DNA of 64,000 nt. Source: Bacteroidetes bacterium MedPE-SWsnd-G1. GTDB lineage: Bacteria; Bacteroidota; Bacteroidia; Flavobacteriales; Flavobacteriaceae. How positions within the stretch are numbered: the stretch's first letter is position 1; each line of letters starts with the position of its first letter. Of the stretch, positions 1-9,725 are shown piece after piece. The position numbers and the translations under genes were made by a program. The notes below the pieces were generated by a model that was given only the letters and a program-made list of their open reading frames with translations, was not told where the DNA came from and made no database searches. The stretch covers positions 113,625-177,624 of the forward strand of contig MPDD01000002.1 of NCBI GenBank assembly GCA_001874265.1. The letters are read 5' to 3'.

Positions 1-1256
1 GTGTTGATTTAAGAACATATAAAGGATATCACTATAGAGTTGTTAATGATGACTTAGGAGGAGATAACTATATTGATTATGACAACAGAAATGAGCCTGC
101 ATCTGGAAACTTAATTAATCCTTCTGATTATGTTGAAGCATCTCCAGATTGGAATCCATTTGCTAACATTACAGATCAAGAAAAAATTGATTACAACAAC
201 GACGGTTTAGTAAACTGGGCTGGTGTATTTGGTCAATTAGAATATAGTAATGATATCGTTTCTGCATTTATTCAAGGGGCTTACTCTAACCAAAGTTTCA
301 AAAGAATTGAATACTTTAATGAAGTTCCTGGAGATCAAGAAACTGATTGGGAAAATATTGCTGGTGGAAACATTAAAGGTGGTATTAACTGGAACATTGA
401 CGAACAACACAATGTATTTGGTAACTTAGGTTACTATTCTAGACAACCAAACTTTGATGCAGTTTACTTAAACTTTGGTAACAACTTAAATCCTGACATC
501 CAAAACGAAAAAGTAACTGCTTTTGAACTTGGATATGGATTTAGAGCTGAAAAATTCAGATTAAACTTTAATGCATATAGAACTTCTTGGAAAGATAGAT
601 TTGATAGCGCTTCACAAACATTTGATGTAGGTGGTGTTGAAGTAAGAGGTGTTGCAAACTTATACGGAATTACACAAGTACATACTGGACTTGAATTAGA
701 AGGCTCTATGAACTTCGGAAACTTTATTGTTGACATTATGGGATCTGTAGGTAACTGGGAATATGATGGAAATGTAACTGCTAGTTATTTTGATGAAAAT
801 CAAAACCCAATTCCTGGTGCTGATGACGAAGTATTATATTTAGATGGAGTAAAAGTAGGAGATGCTGCACAAGTTTCGGCTAGAATTGGCTTAACTTGGA
901 AAGCTACAGATAACTTAAAATTCAGACTTAGTCAACAGTATTTCGATAATTTATATGCAAATATTGATGCTGCTAGTTTCAATGATGAAGATCATAAAGG
1001 ATCATTACAATTACCTGGTTATTCTTTAATGGATGCTGGTGCTTCTTATAGATTTGACTTGAAAAACTCTCGTTCTATCTTCTTAAGTTTTAATGCTAGT
1101 AACTTAGGTGACCATAAGTATATTTCTGAATCAGATACTAACTACCATGTTGGTGATAGAGGTAATGACGATACTTGGAATGGAATTAACACTTCTAACC
1201 GTGTTTATTATGGTTGGGGAAGAACTTGGAGTACATCTTTAAGATTTGTATTCTAA
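1..1256 (+). CDS. TonB-dependent receptor, C-terminal part (5' truncated by window edge)
   Basis: The reading frame is open from the first bases (first complete codon at 3) to the stop at 1254-1256, so the start lies outside the window. About 417 residues are visible. They are rich in alternating aromatic and polar residues, as in outer-membrane beta-strands, and the chain ends in RFVF with a terminal Phe, as expected for a BAM-inserted beta-barrel. Motifs such as NEKVTAFELGYGF and the final strands after YSLMDAGASYRF fit the barrel of a TonB-dependent receptor, which imports a ligand such as a siderophore, glycan or metal complex using TonB/ExbBD energy. The plug domain is not visible and the substrate cannot be inferred. 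An ATG at 708 is internal and is not the start. A strong terminator follows directly. Confidence 0.85.
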   Translation, partial: VDLRTYKGYHYRVVNDDLGGDNYIDYDNRNEPASGNLINPSDYVEASPDWNPFANITDQEKIDYNNDGLVNWAGVFGQLEYSNDIVSAFIQGAYSNQSFKRIEYFNEVPGDQETDWENIAGGNIKGGINWNIDEQHNVFGNLGYYSRQPNFDAVYLNFGNNLNPDIQNEKVTAFELGYGFRAEKFRLNFNAYRTSWKDRFDSASQTFDVGGVEVRGVANLYGITQVHTGLELEGSMNFGNFIVDIMGSVGNWEYDGNVTASYFDENQNPIPGADDEVLYLDGVKVGDAAQVSARIGLTWKATDNLKFRLSQQYFDNLYANIDAASFNDEDHKGSLQLPGYSLMDAGASYRFDLKNSRSIFLSFNASNLGDHKYISESDTNYHVGDRGNDDTWNGINTSNRVYYGWGRTWSTSLRFVF

Positions 1257-1279
1257 ATAATCTATTCTATTATAAAATT

Positions 1280-1306
1280 AAAACCGCCCATTGGGCGGTT
1301 TTTTTA
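1280..1306 (+). terminator. Rho-independent terminator after the TonB receptor
   Basis: The inverted repeat AACCGCCCA/TGGGCGGTT with a very short loop is followed by a run of T. It lies 24 bases after the receptor stop codon. Confidence 0.9.
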
Positions 1307-1424
1307 TCTCATAATTTTCCAGTGATCTATTAAGGTTTTCGGCATAAGCAAGTTCTATAATATCGATTAAACACTGAAAAATATAAGCCTTAGCACGACT
1401 ATAACTGATTGATTAATACACAAA

Positions 1425-1455
1425 AAAAGCCCATCATTTCTGATGAGCTTTTATT
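1425..1455 (-). terminator. Terminator of the sdhCAB operon
   Basis: On the minus strand AAGCTCATCA pairs with TGATGGGCTT (one G.U pair) and a T-run follows. It sits just past the sdhB stop. Bases 1307-1424, between the two terminators, show no gene. Confidence 0.85.
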
Positions 1456-1471
1456 AAATATTATAAAAGGT

Positions 1472-2218
1472 TTACCCTTTTGAAGTTGCCTTTAAATATT
1501 CTCTATTCATTCTTGCAATGTTCTCTAATGAAATTCCTTTTGGGCATTCAACTTCACAAGCACCTGTATTGGTACAGTTACCAAATCCTTCAGCATCCAT
1601 TTGCGCAACCATGTTCATAACACGATCTGCTGCCTCAACCTGGCCTTGTGGTAATAATGCATATTGAGAGACTTTAGCACCAACAAATAGCATTGCACTT
1701 GAGTTCTTACATGTTGCTACACAAGCACCACATCCAATACACGTTGCAGCATCCATAGCCTCATCTGCATCTGCCTTAGCAATTGGCAATGAGTTTGCAT
1801 CTTGCGTATTACCAGAAGTGTTTACAGAAATATAACCTCCTGCTTGTTGAATTCTATCAAATGAAGTTCTATCAACGACCAAATCTTTAATTACAGGAAA
1901 CGCTGCTGCTCTAAATGGCTCTATATAAATAGTGTCACCATCCTTAAAGGAACGCATGTGTAATTGACATGTCGTAATTTCTCTATCTGGCCCATGTGCT
2001 TCTCCATTAATATATAATGAACACATACCACAAATCCCCTCTCTACAATCATGATCGAAAGCTACGGGTTCATCTCCAGAATTTACCAATTGTTCATTTA
2101 ACACATCTAACATTTCTAAAAAAGACATGTGTTCAGAAATATCAGTCACTTTATAGTCGACCATTTTTCCTTTATCGTTAGCGTTTTTCTGACGCCATAT
2201 TTTTAGTGTTAAATTCAT
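1472..2218 (-). CDS. sdhB: Succinate dehydrogenase/fumarate reductase iron-sulfur subunit
   Basis: Electron-transfer subunit of respiratory complex II. It carries electrons from the flavin of SdhA to menaquinone at SdhC, on the cytoplasmic face of the inner membrane. The 248 residues show a plant-type [2Fe-2S] domain with Cys58, Cys63, Cys66 and Cys84 (CREGICGMC...C). A C-terminal two-cluster ferredoxin fold follows, with [11 protein letters not shown] at 160-170 and [12 protein letters not shown] at 215-226, giving ligands for the [4Fe-4S] and [3Fe-4S] clusters. The gene starts one base after the sdhA stop, as last gene of the sdhC-sdhA-sdhB operon. The long spacing and absence of a SdhD gene fit the Bacteroidota/epsilonproteobacterial type with a single di-haem anchor. 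Confidence 0.95.
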   Translation of the reverse strand: MNLTLKIWRQKNANDKGKMVDYKVTDISEHMSFLEMLDVLNEQLVNSGDEPVAFDHDCREGICGMCSLYINGEAHGPDREITTCQLHMRSFKDGDTIYIEPFRAAAFPVIKDLVVDRTSFDRIQQAGGYISVNTSGNTQDANSLPIAKADADEAMDAATCIGCGACVATCKNSSAMLFVGAKVSQYALLPQGQVEAADRVMNMVAQMDAEGFGNCTNTGACEVECPKGISLENIARMNREYLKATSKG

Positions 2219-2219
2219 C

Positions 2220-4223
2220 TTATTTATAACTTCTAGTTTTCAACTCAATATCATTAAACTCTAACTGCTCCTTATGCAAAACAGCATCGCTTGGCTCTCC
2301 TTTATATTCCCAAGCAGCAACATAAGCAAAGTTCTTATCATCACGTTTTGCTTCTCCGTCTTCAGTAACATGCTCTTCTCTAAAGTGACCTCCACAAGAC
2401 TCTTCTCTATTCAAAGCATCTTTAGCAAATAACTCTCCTAATTCCAAGAAATCAGCAACTCTACCCGCTTTCTCCAATTCCGGATTTAATTCATTTGCCT
2501 CTCCAGGAACTTTTACATTCTTCCAGAAATCTTCACGAACTTCTTTTATTTCTTTAATCGCTGCTTCCAAGTCTTTCTTATTACGAGCCATTCCACATTT
2601 GTCCCACATGATCTTACCAAGTTTCTTGTGGTAATAGTCTACAGAATGTGTTCCTTTATTATTCATAAAGAAATCGATGCGATCATTTACTTCTTTCTCC
2701 GCTGCATCAAACTCAGGCGAATTTGTTGCGATAGGTCCAGTTCTAATATCATCGGCCAAATAATCTCCAATTGTATAAGGCAATACAAAGTATCCATCTG
2801 CCAATCCTTGCATTAATGCCGACGCTCCTAATCTGTTTGCTCCGTGATCAGAGAAATTCGCTTCACCTATACAATACAGTCCTTCAACCGTTGTCATTAA
2901 GTTATAATCAACCCAAACTCCACCCATTGTATAATGCGTTGCCGGGTAAATCATCATAGGAGTTTCGTATGGATTGTCATCAACAATCTTCTCATACATC
3001 TGGAATAAGTTACCATATTTGGCTTTCACTATTCCTGTTCCTAACTCTATAATTTTTTCTTTTGATGGATTATCTACACCATGAATTAAGGCTTGCTCTT
3101 TTCCATATCTTTCAATAGCTGCAGCAAAATCTAAATACACCGCTTCACCGGTTGCATTTACTCCAAAACCAGCATCACAACGTTCCTTTGCTGCTCTAGA
3201 TGCAACATCACGAGGTACTAAGTTACCAAAGGCTGGATACCTTCTTTCTAAGTAGTAGTCTCTGTTTTCTTCAGCAATTTCAGTCGGTTTTAATTTCCCT
3301 TCTCTAATTGCCATTACATCATCCATATTCTTTGGAACCCAAATGCGTCCATCATTACGTAAAGACTCAGACATCAACGTTAATTTAGATTGATAATCTC
3401 CAGAACGTGGAATACATGTTGGGTGAATTTGTGTGTAACAAGGGTTTGCAAAATAGGCTCCCTTCTTATGAATTTTCCAAGCGGCAGTAGCATTAGAACC
3501 CATCGCATTGGTTGATAAGAAATAAACGTTTCCGTAACCACCTGTTGCAATTACAACTGCATGTGCAGAATGTCTTTCAATTTCACCAGTAATTAAATTA
3601 CGCGCAATAATTCCTCTTGCTTTTCCATCCACTTTTACAACATCTAACATTTCATGTCTGTTGTACATTTGAATTTTACCACGTGCAATCTGACGATTCA
3701 TTGCAGAATATGCTCCAAGCAATAACTGTTGACCAGTTTGTCCTTTTGCATAAAACGTACGAGAAACCAATACTCCACCAAATGAACGGTTATCTAACAA
3801 CCCACCGTAATCGCGTGCAAAAGGAACTCCTTGTGCTACACATTGATCAATAATGTTTCCAGAAACCTCAGCCAAACGATGTACGTTTGCCTCACGAGAA
3901 CGGTAATCACCTCCTTTAACGGTATCGTAAAATAGACGGTAGTTAGAATCACCATCACCCATATAATTTTTTGCTGCATTGATTCCTCCTTGCGCTGCAA
4001 TTGAATGTGCTCTACGAGGAGAATCTTGATAGCAAAATGCTTTTACGTTATATCCTAACTCTGCCAAAGTAGCAGCAGCTGAACCCCCTGCCAAACCTGT
4101 TCCAACAACAATCACGTCTATCAAACGCTTGTTTGCAGGGTTTACTAAGTCAATATGTTCTTTATATTTTGACCACTTTTCGCCTATAGCGCCTTTAGGT
4201 ACTTTTGAATTTAATGTAGTCAT
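2220..4223 (-). CDS. sdhA: Succinate dehydrogenase/fumarate reductase flavoprotein subunit
   Basis: Catalytic subunit of complex II, oxidising succinate to fumarate in the TCA cycle (or the reverse). Its 667 residues match the long flavoprotein of the three-subunit type. The dinucleotide-binding glycines GTGLAG are at 41-46. The covalent FAD histidine is His73 in [11 protein letters not shown]. The substrate/active-site segment [16 protein letters not shown] and the FAD-binding [15 protein letters not shown] are all present. It follows sdhC by three bases and precedes sdhB by one, so translation is probably coupled and stoichiometric. Nothing is missing or truncated. Sequence alone does not separate SDH from FRD; with an aerobic flavobacterial context SDH is more likely. 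Confidence 0.95.
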   Translation of the reverse strand: MTTLNSKVPKGAIGEKWSKYKEHIDLVNPANKRLIDVIVVGTGLAGGSAAATLAELGYNVKAFCYQDSPRRAHSIAAQGGINAAKNYMGDGDSNYRLFYDTVKGGDYRSREANVHRLAEVSGNIIDQCVAQGVPFARDYGGLLDNRSFGGVLVSRTFYAKGQTGQQLLLGAYSAMNRQIARGKIQMYNRHEMLDVVKVDGKARGIIARNLITGEIERHSAHAVVIATGGYGNVYFLSTNAMGSNATAAWKIHKKGAYFANPCYTQIHPTCIPRSGDYQSKLTLMSESLRNDGRIWVPKNMDDVMAIREGKLKPTEIAEENRDYYLERRYPAFGNLVPRDVASRAAKERCDAGFGVNATGEAVYLDFAAAIERYGKEQALIHGVDNPSKEKIIELGTGIVKAKYGNLFQMYEKIVDDNPYETPMMIYPATHYTMGGVWVDYNLMTTVEGLYCIGEANFSDHGANRLGASALMQGLADGYFVLPYTIGDYLADDIRTGPIATNSPEFDAAEKEVNDRIDFFMNNKGTHSVDYYHKKLGKIMWDKCGMARNKKDLEAAIKEIKEVREDFWKNVKVPGEANELNPELEKAGRVADFLELGELFAKDALNREESCGGHFREEHVTEDGEAKRDDKNFAYVAAWEYKGEPSDAVLHKEQLEFNDIELKTRSYK

Positions 4224-4226
4224 ACC

Positions 4227-4901
4227 TTATGAATGTGTTAAGTGATGAAAAATTGCAATGAAAATAAATCCTGCTGGAATTAGTATTGCATACCATCTTC
4301 CAAATGTTTTTAATCCATTGGTGTATTTATTATTTGCTCCCATAGATTGGAATGCTGAATTGAATCCGTGTAATAAGTGTAACGATAAAAACACAAATGC
4401 AATGCTGTATAAAGCCACTCTCCAAAACGGAACAAACTTTTCTTGCAACTCATGATAAAATCGTAATTCACCATTGTGCATTCCAGACCAATCACCTTGA
4501 ATAAATTTGGTGTTGATTTCAGGAAACCAAAAATCGATAAAGTGAATAATGATAAAAATTAAAATTGCAAGTCCGCTATAAATCATATTTCTACTTACCC
4601 ATGTTGAGTTCGCATTTCCATTGTTCATTGCATACTTTACACCTTGCGCTTTTTTATTCTTTATTTCTAAAATGAATCCCATTACAAAATGAAAAACCAC
4701 ACCAAAAATTAAGATTGGTTGCAACACAAATTGTACTGCTGGGTTTGCACCCATAAATTGTGAAATTTCATTAAAAGCACTTTCACTAAAAACAGAAGTA
4801 ATATTAATAGCAAAATGTTGTAAAAGGAAAAACATTAAGAAAAATGCTGAAAGTGCCATGGACACTTTTCTAGCAATCGAGGAAGATAGTAATCCGCTCA
4901 T
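4227..4901 (-). CDS. sdhC: Succinate dehydrogenase cytochrome b558 subunit
   Basis: Membrane anchor and quinone-reacting subunit of complex II. The 224 residues contain five hydrophobic segments (about 13-35, 55-79, 108-127, 161-180, 203-220). Histidines lie inside them (His29, His71, His120, His175/178, His219/220), enough to ligate two haem b as in the di-haem cytochrome b558 family. First gene of sdhCAB; a TAnnTTTG element lies upstream at 4930-4937. The family is divergent in sequence, so the call rests on topology, histidines and operon position. Confidence 0.92.
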   Translation of the reverse strand: MSGLLSSSIARKVSMALSAFFLMFFLLQHFAINITSVFSESAFNEISQFMGANPAVQFVLQPILIFGVVFHFVMGFILEIKNKKAQGVKYAMNNGNANSTWVSRNMIYSGLAILIFIIIHFIDFWFPEINTKFIQGDWSGMHNGELRFYHELQEKFVPFWRVALYSIAFVFLSLHLLHGFNSAFQSMGANNKYTNGLKTFGRWYAILIPAGFIFIAIFHHLTHS

Positions 4902-4929
4902 TTTATATCTAGTTGTTTATTAAGAACAA

Positions 4930-4937
4930 CAAAGATA
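4930..4937 (-). promoter_or_regulatory. -7 promoter element of sdhCAB
   Basis: Minus-strand TATCTTTG matches the Bacteroidota -7 consensus TAnnTTTG, 28 bases before the sdhC ATG. I see no clear -33 TTG. Confidence 0.6.
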
Positions 4938-4966
4938 ATACTTAGGCGCTGCTCTTAAAAATAAAT

Positions 4967-5008
4967 AACCGTTTTTTAAATTATTTAGATTGAATTTAAA
5001 AAACGGCT
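4967..5008 (-). terminator. Long AT-rich hairpin, probable terminator of the T9SS protease gene
   Basis: The perfect 14-base arms CCGTTTTTTAAATT (4969-4982) and AATTTAAAAAACGG (4993-5006) surround a 10-base loop. On the minus strand an AT-rich, T-containing tail follows. It lies 31 bases after the stop at 5038 and before the sdh promoter. It is low in G+C for a terminator. Confidence 0.55.
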
Positions 5009-5037
5009 AATCCTTGCATTTCAATTTAATTTATATC

Positions 5038-6873
5038 TTACTTTTTTAAAAATCTTTTTGTGGTAGAACCCTCATCTGCAATGATTTTTACAAAATAAAG
5101 CCCTTGTGATAAATAAGTTACGTCAAAAGGAGCACTTCCACTTAAACCATTCAATTCTTTTTGGATTAATAATCGTCCGGTGGCATCATATACTTCCGCG
5201 TTTTGTAAGTTCAATTGTGTCGAATTCTCAATTCTAAATTCTAATTCGGTGGGATTTGGATATATTGAAATACCCTCATCTAATAAATGGTTGTCTAAAC
5301 TTGTTGTTGGGCACACGCCAGCATAATCAGCCATAACACCTTCCGACCTAATTGTACTGCAAACATCTATTGAAGTACTTCTACTATGCACATCATTAGC
5401 TCCATCTATATCATCTGAACTTAGCATTCGAAAAGCGTCTCCTTTATCAAATGCGTAATGCATAATTGCAGTTCCAGGGGCTATAACATGTCCCAATTGA
5501 TGTCCATGTCCTAATTCATGAACTGCTACCGATTCAAAATCATGTTCAGACCCTCCAGGAGTTTCTGTTCCAGTATACCAACTTACCGCACTATTAAAAA
5601 CGATATCTATTTCATTAACATACCATTGAACATCCGTTCCCCCATTAATAAAACACCCAGAAAAGTAACTTGTACAAGCTCCTAAATTTCCAGTATCTCC
5701 GTTACTAAAGGTTATTACATTAACGTCATCACTTTCAGCTGAATCATTCGGCACTGGATTATTAGATATTGTCCAATTAACTCCTGTTTCACAACGCCAA
5801 GTTTCCATAGCTTTTTCGAAAGAGGCCTTAGCGCCTGGAAAATTGACATCTTCATTAAAATCTGTATTCATATTCCACTCTATTCCACCAGTTGGCGCAT
5901 GTAAATTTGTGTGCTGAGTTTGATATGCTACTTCGACCTCCGAATCTACGGCATCCGAAGTTACATTGATCTGAGCGTAAGAAATTGTTAATGTAAATTG
6001 AGATGCAACAGGCTCAGCATTTCCATCAGGATCTACTCTTATAATACCAGTACCGGCATCAGATGGTATTTCGACCGTAATTTCAGTGTCACTCCAATTT
6101 AAAACTTCTGTTGCGAGAGCTTCTATGAAAGTAGCACCTCCATCATCGGCGTTTTTAAACTCAACAACACCTGTTCCTTGTGCAGTACCAAACTCTGTCC
6201 CAGTGATTGTTAGAACAGATTTAGTTCCTGCTGTGCTAATTGCAGGACTGAAACCTGTTATTGTAGTTGCCAATATTTTTGATAGTTTCGATTTTTTTTC
6301 AAAAATTACAACATCGATATCATACTTTTTAACCTCATCAAAGTTAGTTTTGGTTACATTTTTTAATTCTTGGTAAAAGGCCCCACTAATATTTTTACGA
6401 ATTCTAAATGGATTAACAACTAAGTTCTCCTCTAAACTATATTTATAAAAACCTTGCTTAGAACTATATGGTTTAAACGATGGAATTCCAAAACCTTTAC
6501 TTGATTCAAAAGAAACTGAATGCGTTTCTAACATAAAAACTCCAACATCTCCTATTCTTAACTTAAGGCTTGGATTTACTCTATGCGAATTCAACCCAAC
6601 GGTTCCTCCTTTTGTTATTACCTCAACTAATTTTATTGGCTCCCCTTTAAATACTTTAAATACCTCAACGGTATTAATCGTAAAGATTTTTGTATTATCT
6701 GCATTCCAATATGATCTTTTACCAATTACTTCCCCCTCTATAATTAGCGAAGCGTTTTTTACCTGCTGCGATAACGGAACCTCATACATTAAATGTTGGG
6801 CAATAATTTGAGGTGTAATTAATACGAGAAATAGAAATATATATGTAATTTTTTGAATTATGGTTTTTCTCAT
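5038..6873 (-). CDS. Secreted metzincin-like zinc metalloprotease with IPT/TIG domain and T9SS sorting signal
   Basis: Predicted extracellular protease of 611 residues. Order: signal peptide about 1-25 (cleavage near IIAQ), an uncharacterised N-terminal region, an IPT/TIG immunoglobulin-like domain about 205-298 (ITGFSPAISTAGTKSVLTITG), a protease domain about 320-500, and a type IX secretion sorting domain about 535-611 (ISIYPNPTELEF ... GLYFVKI ... KRFLKK). Zinc ligands are His452, His456 and His462 in HELGHGHQLGH, with Glu453 as general base and a Met-turn IMHY at 470-473. Oddity: the metzincin Gly between the second and third His (HExxHxxGxxH) is Gln here, while a Gly follows two residues later. 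Four or more Cys lie near 361-407, so disulfides are possible. Single gene with its own downstream hairpin. The substrate is unknown. Confidence 0.85.
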   Translation of the reverse strand: MRKTIIQKITYIFLFLVLITPQIIAQHLMYEVPLSQQVKNASLIIEGEVIGKRSYWNADNTKIFTINTVEVFKVFKGEPIKLVEVITKGGTVGLNSHRVNPSLKLRIGDVGVFMLETHSVSFESSKGFGIPSFKPYSSKQGFYKYSLEENLVVNPFRIRKNISGAFYQELKNVTKTNFDEVKKYDIDVVIFEKKSKLSKILATTITGFSPAISTAGTKSVLTITGTEFGTAQGTGVVEFKNADDGGATFIEALATEVLNWSDTEITVEIPSDAGTGIIRVDPDGNAEPVASQFTLTISYAQINVTSDAVDSEVEVAYQTQHTNLHAPTGGIEWNMNTDFNEDVNFPGAKASFEKAMETWRCETGVNWTISNNPVPNDSAESDDVNVITFSNGDTGNLGACTSYFSGCFINGGTDVQWYVNEIDIVFNSAVSWYTGTETPGGSEHDFESVAVHELGHGHQLGHVIAPGTAIMHYAFDKGDAFRMLSSDDIDGANDVHSRSTSIDVCSTIRSEGVMADYAGVCPTTSLDNHLLDEGISIYPNPTELEFRIENSTQLNLQNAEVYDATGRLLIQKELNGLSGSAPFDVTYLSQGLYFVKIIADEGSTTKRFLKK

Positions 6874-6970
6874 ATTAATAAAATATTCTAGTAACTTTTT
6901 TATTGGTCATAAAACCAATCATTAAATTACAATTATATAATTTTACAATCTGATTAAATTTTGAATCAAT

Positions 6971-8263
6971 ATGAAATATCATCCAATAAGCAGTAATCTT
7001 TTTATAAAGAATCGTCAAAAATTTGCCTCTAAAATGAAGTCTAATTCTTTGGCCATTTTTAACTCAAACGATATTTACCCTATAAGTGCAGATAGTACTT
7101 TGCCTTTTGCGCAGCACAGAGATATTTTCTATTTGAGCGGTGTTGACCAAGAAGAAAGCATACTTATTATTTTTCCTGATGCTCCTAAGGAAGAACATAA
7201 AGAAATCCTATTCCTAAAGGAAACAAATGAGCATATTGCTATTTGGGAGGGTGAAAAACTTACAAAAGAAAAAGCATTAGAAACATCGGGTATTAAAACC
7301 GTGTATTGGCTACAAGATTTAGAGAAAGTATTATTTGAATTAATGACGCAAACACAAAATGTTTATATAAACACAAATGAACATTACAGAGCAAATATAG
7401 AAACAGAAACTCGCGAAGCACGTTTTGTAAAATGGTGTAAAGAAAAATATCCGGCTCATACGTATTTAAGAAGTCAGCCTATTTTGCAAAGATTACGATC
7501 TATAAAAGAACCCGAAGAAATTGCATTAATTCAGCAGGCATGTGACATCACAAATAAAGGATTTAAAAGAATATTAAAAGCAACTAAACCCGACGTATGG
7601 GAGTTTGAATTAGAAGCAGAGTTTGCACATGAATTCTTAAAAAATAGATCTGGAGGATTTGCTTACACTCCAATTATTGCAAGTGGATTCAATGCCAATG
7701 TGTTGCATTACATAGAGAATAACCAACAGTGTAAGGCCGGAGATGTTATTTTAATGGATGTTGGTGCTTCTTATGGAAATTACGCAAGTGATATGACACG
7801 CTGTGTTCCGGTATCAGGAAAATTTACGGAAAGACAAAAAGATGTATACAATGCCGTATTACGTGTTAAAAAAGCCGCTGCAAAAATGTTAATCCCTGGA
7901 ACTATTTGGGCAGATTATCACGTAGAAGTTGGAAAAATTATGACCAAAGAATTAATTGATCTTGGACTAATTACAAAAGATGATGTAAAAAAAGAAGACC
8001 CTAAATGGCCTGCTTATAAAAAATATTTTATGCACGGAACATCACACCATATGGGATTAGATACACATGATTACGGAATTTTGACAGAACCTATGGTAGC
8101 CGGAATGGTTTTTACTGTTGAACCTGGAATTTATATTCCTGATGAAAATTTGGGCATTCGATTGGAAGATGATTATGTGATTCAAGAAAATGGAGAACCA
8201 CTAAATCTAATGGCAGATATTCCGTTAGAAATTGAAGAAATTGAGACATTAATGAATTCATAA
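6971..8263 (+). CDS. pepP: Xaa-Pro aminopeptidase (aminopeptidase P, M24B)
   Basis: Cytoplasmic dinuclear-metal exopeptidase that removes an N-terminal residue preceding proline. The 430 residues match the family. An AMP_N-type N-terminal domain (about 1-150, with FAQHRDIFYLSGVDQEES) is followed by the pita-bread catalytic domain. Metal ligands are visible in order: Asp of LMDVGASYG (about 263), Asp of SDMTRC (about 274), His of HGTSHHMGLDTHD (about 355-359), Glu of VEPGIYIPDE and Glu of GIRLEDDYV. Divergent from the T9SS protease, with a 97-base gap, and followed by a strong terminator. The gap holds a small inverted repeat ATTGGT-N6-ACCAAT at 6902-6919 of unclear meaning. Confidence 0.95.
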   Translation: MKYHPISSNLFIKNRQKFASKMKSNSLAIFNSNDIYPISADSTLPFAQHRDIFYLSGVDQEESILIIFPDAPKEEHKEILFLKETNEHIAIWEGEKLTKEKALETSGIKTVYWLQDLEKVLFELMTQTQNVYINTNEHYRANIETETREARFVKWCKEKYPAHTYLRSQPILQRLRSIKEPEEIALIQQACDITNKGFKRILKATKPDVWEFELEAEFAHEFLKNRSGGFAYTPIIASGFNANVLHYIENNQQCKAGDVILMDVGASYGNYASDMTRCVPVSGKFTERQKDVYNAVLRVKKAAAKMLIPGTIWADYHVEVGKIMTKELIDLGLITKDDVKKEDPKWPAYKKYFMHGTSHHMGLDTHDYGILTEPMVAGMVFTVEPGIYIPDENLGIRLEDDYVIQENGEPLNLMADIPLEIEEIETLMNS

Positions 8264-8265
8264 AG

Positions 8266-8297
8266 GAAAAAGGAGCGTTTTAATCGCTCCTTTTTTT
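8266..8297 (+). terminator. Rho-independent terminator after pepP
   Basis: AAAAAGGAGCG (8267-8277) pairs with CGCTCCTTTTT (8285-8295) across a short loop. The flanking A- and T-runs could let it also serve the convergent aspartate kinase gene that ends at 8332. Confidence 0.9.
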
Positions 8298-8331
8298 AAT
8301 TTAACCAAATCATAATTAAAAATACGATACT

Positions 8332-9642
8332 TTATTCAAAAACGTAAGAATGGATTTGTTTTAAAGTCTCCACCTTATCGTCAGTATTTACCAACAATGA
8401 AATATTGTTGTTACTTCCACCATAAGAAATCATTCTAACATTTACATCTTGTAAAACTTGAAACAGTTTATGGGTGTCTTGATGGTAAATAACCGAATGC
8501 CCAACTAAACAAACAATACTCTGATTTTGATCTACCTCGACTATTGCAAATTTATTAAGTTCCTCTACAATTCCTTCTAGATTTGAAGCGTCATCAATTG
8601 TTAGTGAAACTGCAATTTCAGATGTTGTAATCATATCAATTGCCGTTTCATATTTCTCAAATATTTCAAAAACTTTCTTTAAAAATCCATGTGCATTTAA
8701 CATTCTTGCTGACTTTATTTTTATCGCAGTAATGTTATCTTTCGCCGCTATAGCCTTAATTCCTTCTCCGTGAATCTCACTTGTAATTAAAGTGCCATAT
8801 GCGGCCGGAGACATCGTGTTTTTTAAACGAACCGGAATATCAAATTCTCGAACCGGCATTACCGTTTGTGGATGCAATATTTTTGCTCCGAAATATGCCA
8901 ACTCCGCCGCTTCATCAAAAGACAAATCAGAAATAGCATGTGTATTATCAACAAATCGAGGGTCGTTGTTATGGAAACCGTCTATATCTGTCCATATTTG
9001 AACCTCATCAGCACCCATTACAGAACCAATAATAGTAGCTGTATAATCACTCCCTCCACGCTGTAAATTTGCAATATTTCCATCAGCATCTAAACAAATA
9101 AAACCTTGGGTTATATATATTTCAGCAGGAATCATTTCGTCAATAATCCTATTTAAATTCTGGCGAATGTAAAAGTTATCCGGCTCCTTGTTTCTGTCAA
9201 TTCTCATAAAATCTAGCGCTGGTAATAATCGGGCACTTAAACCTTCTTGCGTTAAATAATGTGTGAAAATATAGGTTGATAATAATTCCCCTTGAGAAAC
9301 GACCTGATTATATACTAATTCTGAAAACTGCTCATTTATACTATCCTTCAAAAAGTCAAAAACACCATCAACATAATTTCCGACTTCTTGCTTTAATTCA
9401 GATTGATGAAACAACTCATCCATAGTTGCTACATATTTTTTATAAAGGGTTTCCAAACTCGTCAATCCTTCTTTTGTTTCGCCATTTTTAATGTTTTCTG
9501 AAAGTGCAACTAAAGCGTTTGTGGTGCCAGACATTGCCGAAAGAACTACAACTTTCTTTCCGCCCGCTTTAATAATGTTCTTAACATTAATCATATTCTC
9601 TACAGAACCAACAGAAGTACCTCCAAATTTTAAAACTAACAT
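8332..9642 (-). CDS. lysC: Aspartate kinase (monofunctional, with C-terminal ACT domains)
   Basis: Phosphorylates aspartate to aspartyl-phosphate, the committed step of lysine, threonine, methionine, isoleucine and diaminopimelate synthesis. The 436 residues start with the kinase signature KFGGTSVGSVENM (Lys5-Ser10). They include the substrate/ATP region LQRGGSDYTATIIG and end with tandem ACT domains (about 300-436), where feedback inhibitors usually bind. There is no homoserine dehydrogenase part, so it is a separate isozyme and not a ThrA fusion. Divergent from the ACT-domain protein at 9748, with 105 bases between starts. Those bases hold opposed promoter elements and the palindrome at 9730-9747 that recurs upstream of asd. 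Confidence 0.95.
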   Translation of the reverse strand: MLVLKFGGTSVGSVENMINVKNIIKAGGKKVVVLSAMSGTTNALVALSENIKNGETKEGLTSLETLYKKYVATMDELFHQSELKQEVGNYVDGVFDFLKDSINEQFSELVYNQVVSQGELLSTYIFTHYLTQEGLSARLLPALDFMRIDRNKEPDNFYIRQNLNRIIDEMIPAEIYITQGFICLDADGNIANLQRGGSDYTATIIGSVMGADEVQIWTDIDGFHNNDPRFVDNTHAISDLSFDEAAELAYFGAKILHPQTVMPVREFDIPVRLKNTMSPAAYGTLITSEIHGEGIKAIAAKDNITAIKIKSARMLNAHGFLKKVFEIFEKYETAIDMITTSEIAVSLTIDDASNLEGIVEELNKFAIVEVDQNQSIVCLVGHSVIYHQDTHKLFQVLQDVNVRMISYGGSNNNISLLVNTDDKVETLKQIHSYVFE

Positions 9643-9665
9643 ATCCTATATTTTATTTTCAACAT

Positions 9666-9673
9666 CAAAAGTA
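9666..9673 (-). promoter_or_regulatory. -7 promoter element of lysC
   Basis: Minus-strand TACTTTTG fits TAnnTTTG, 23 bases before the lysC ATG. The palindrome at 9730-9747 begins 57 bases further upstream. Confidence 0.55.
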
Positions 9674-9715
9674 TATCTAAGGCTGTCTAAACCCATAAAA
9701 ATAAAATATTTATAC

Positions 9716-9723
9716 TATTTTTG
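9716..9723 (+). promoter_or_regulatory. -7 promoter element of the ACT-domain gene
   Basis: TATTTTTG fits TAnnTTTG. The expected transcription start is near 9728, so the adjoining palindrome would cover the transcription start and leader. Confidence 0.55.
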
Positions 9724-9725
9724 TA

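Noticed and set aside
4969..5006. Long perfect inverted repeat considered as an operator of sdhCAB
   Set aside because: It lies directly after the stop of the upstream minus-strand gene and is followed by T-rich DNA, so a terminator explains it more simply.
6902..6919. ATTGGT-N6-ACCAAT inverted repeat between the divergent protease and pepP genes
   Set aside because: Short, AT-rich and seen only once; no evidence that it is functional.
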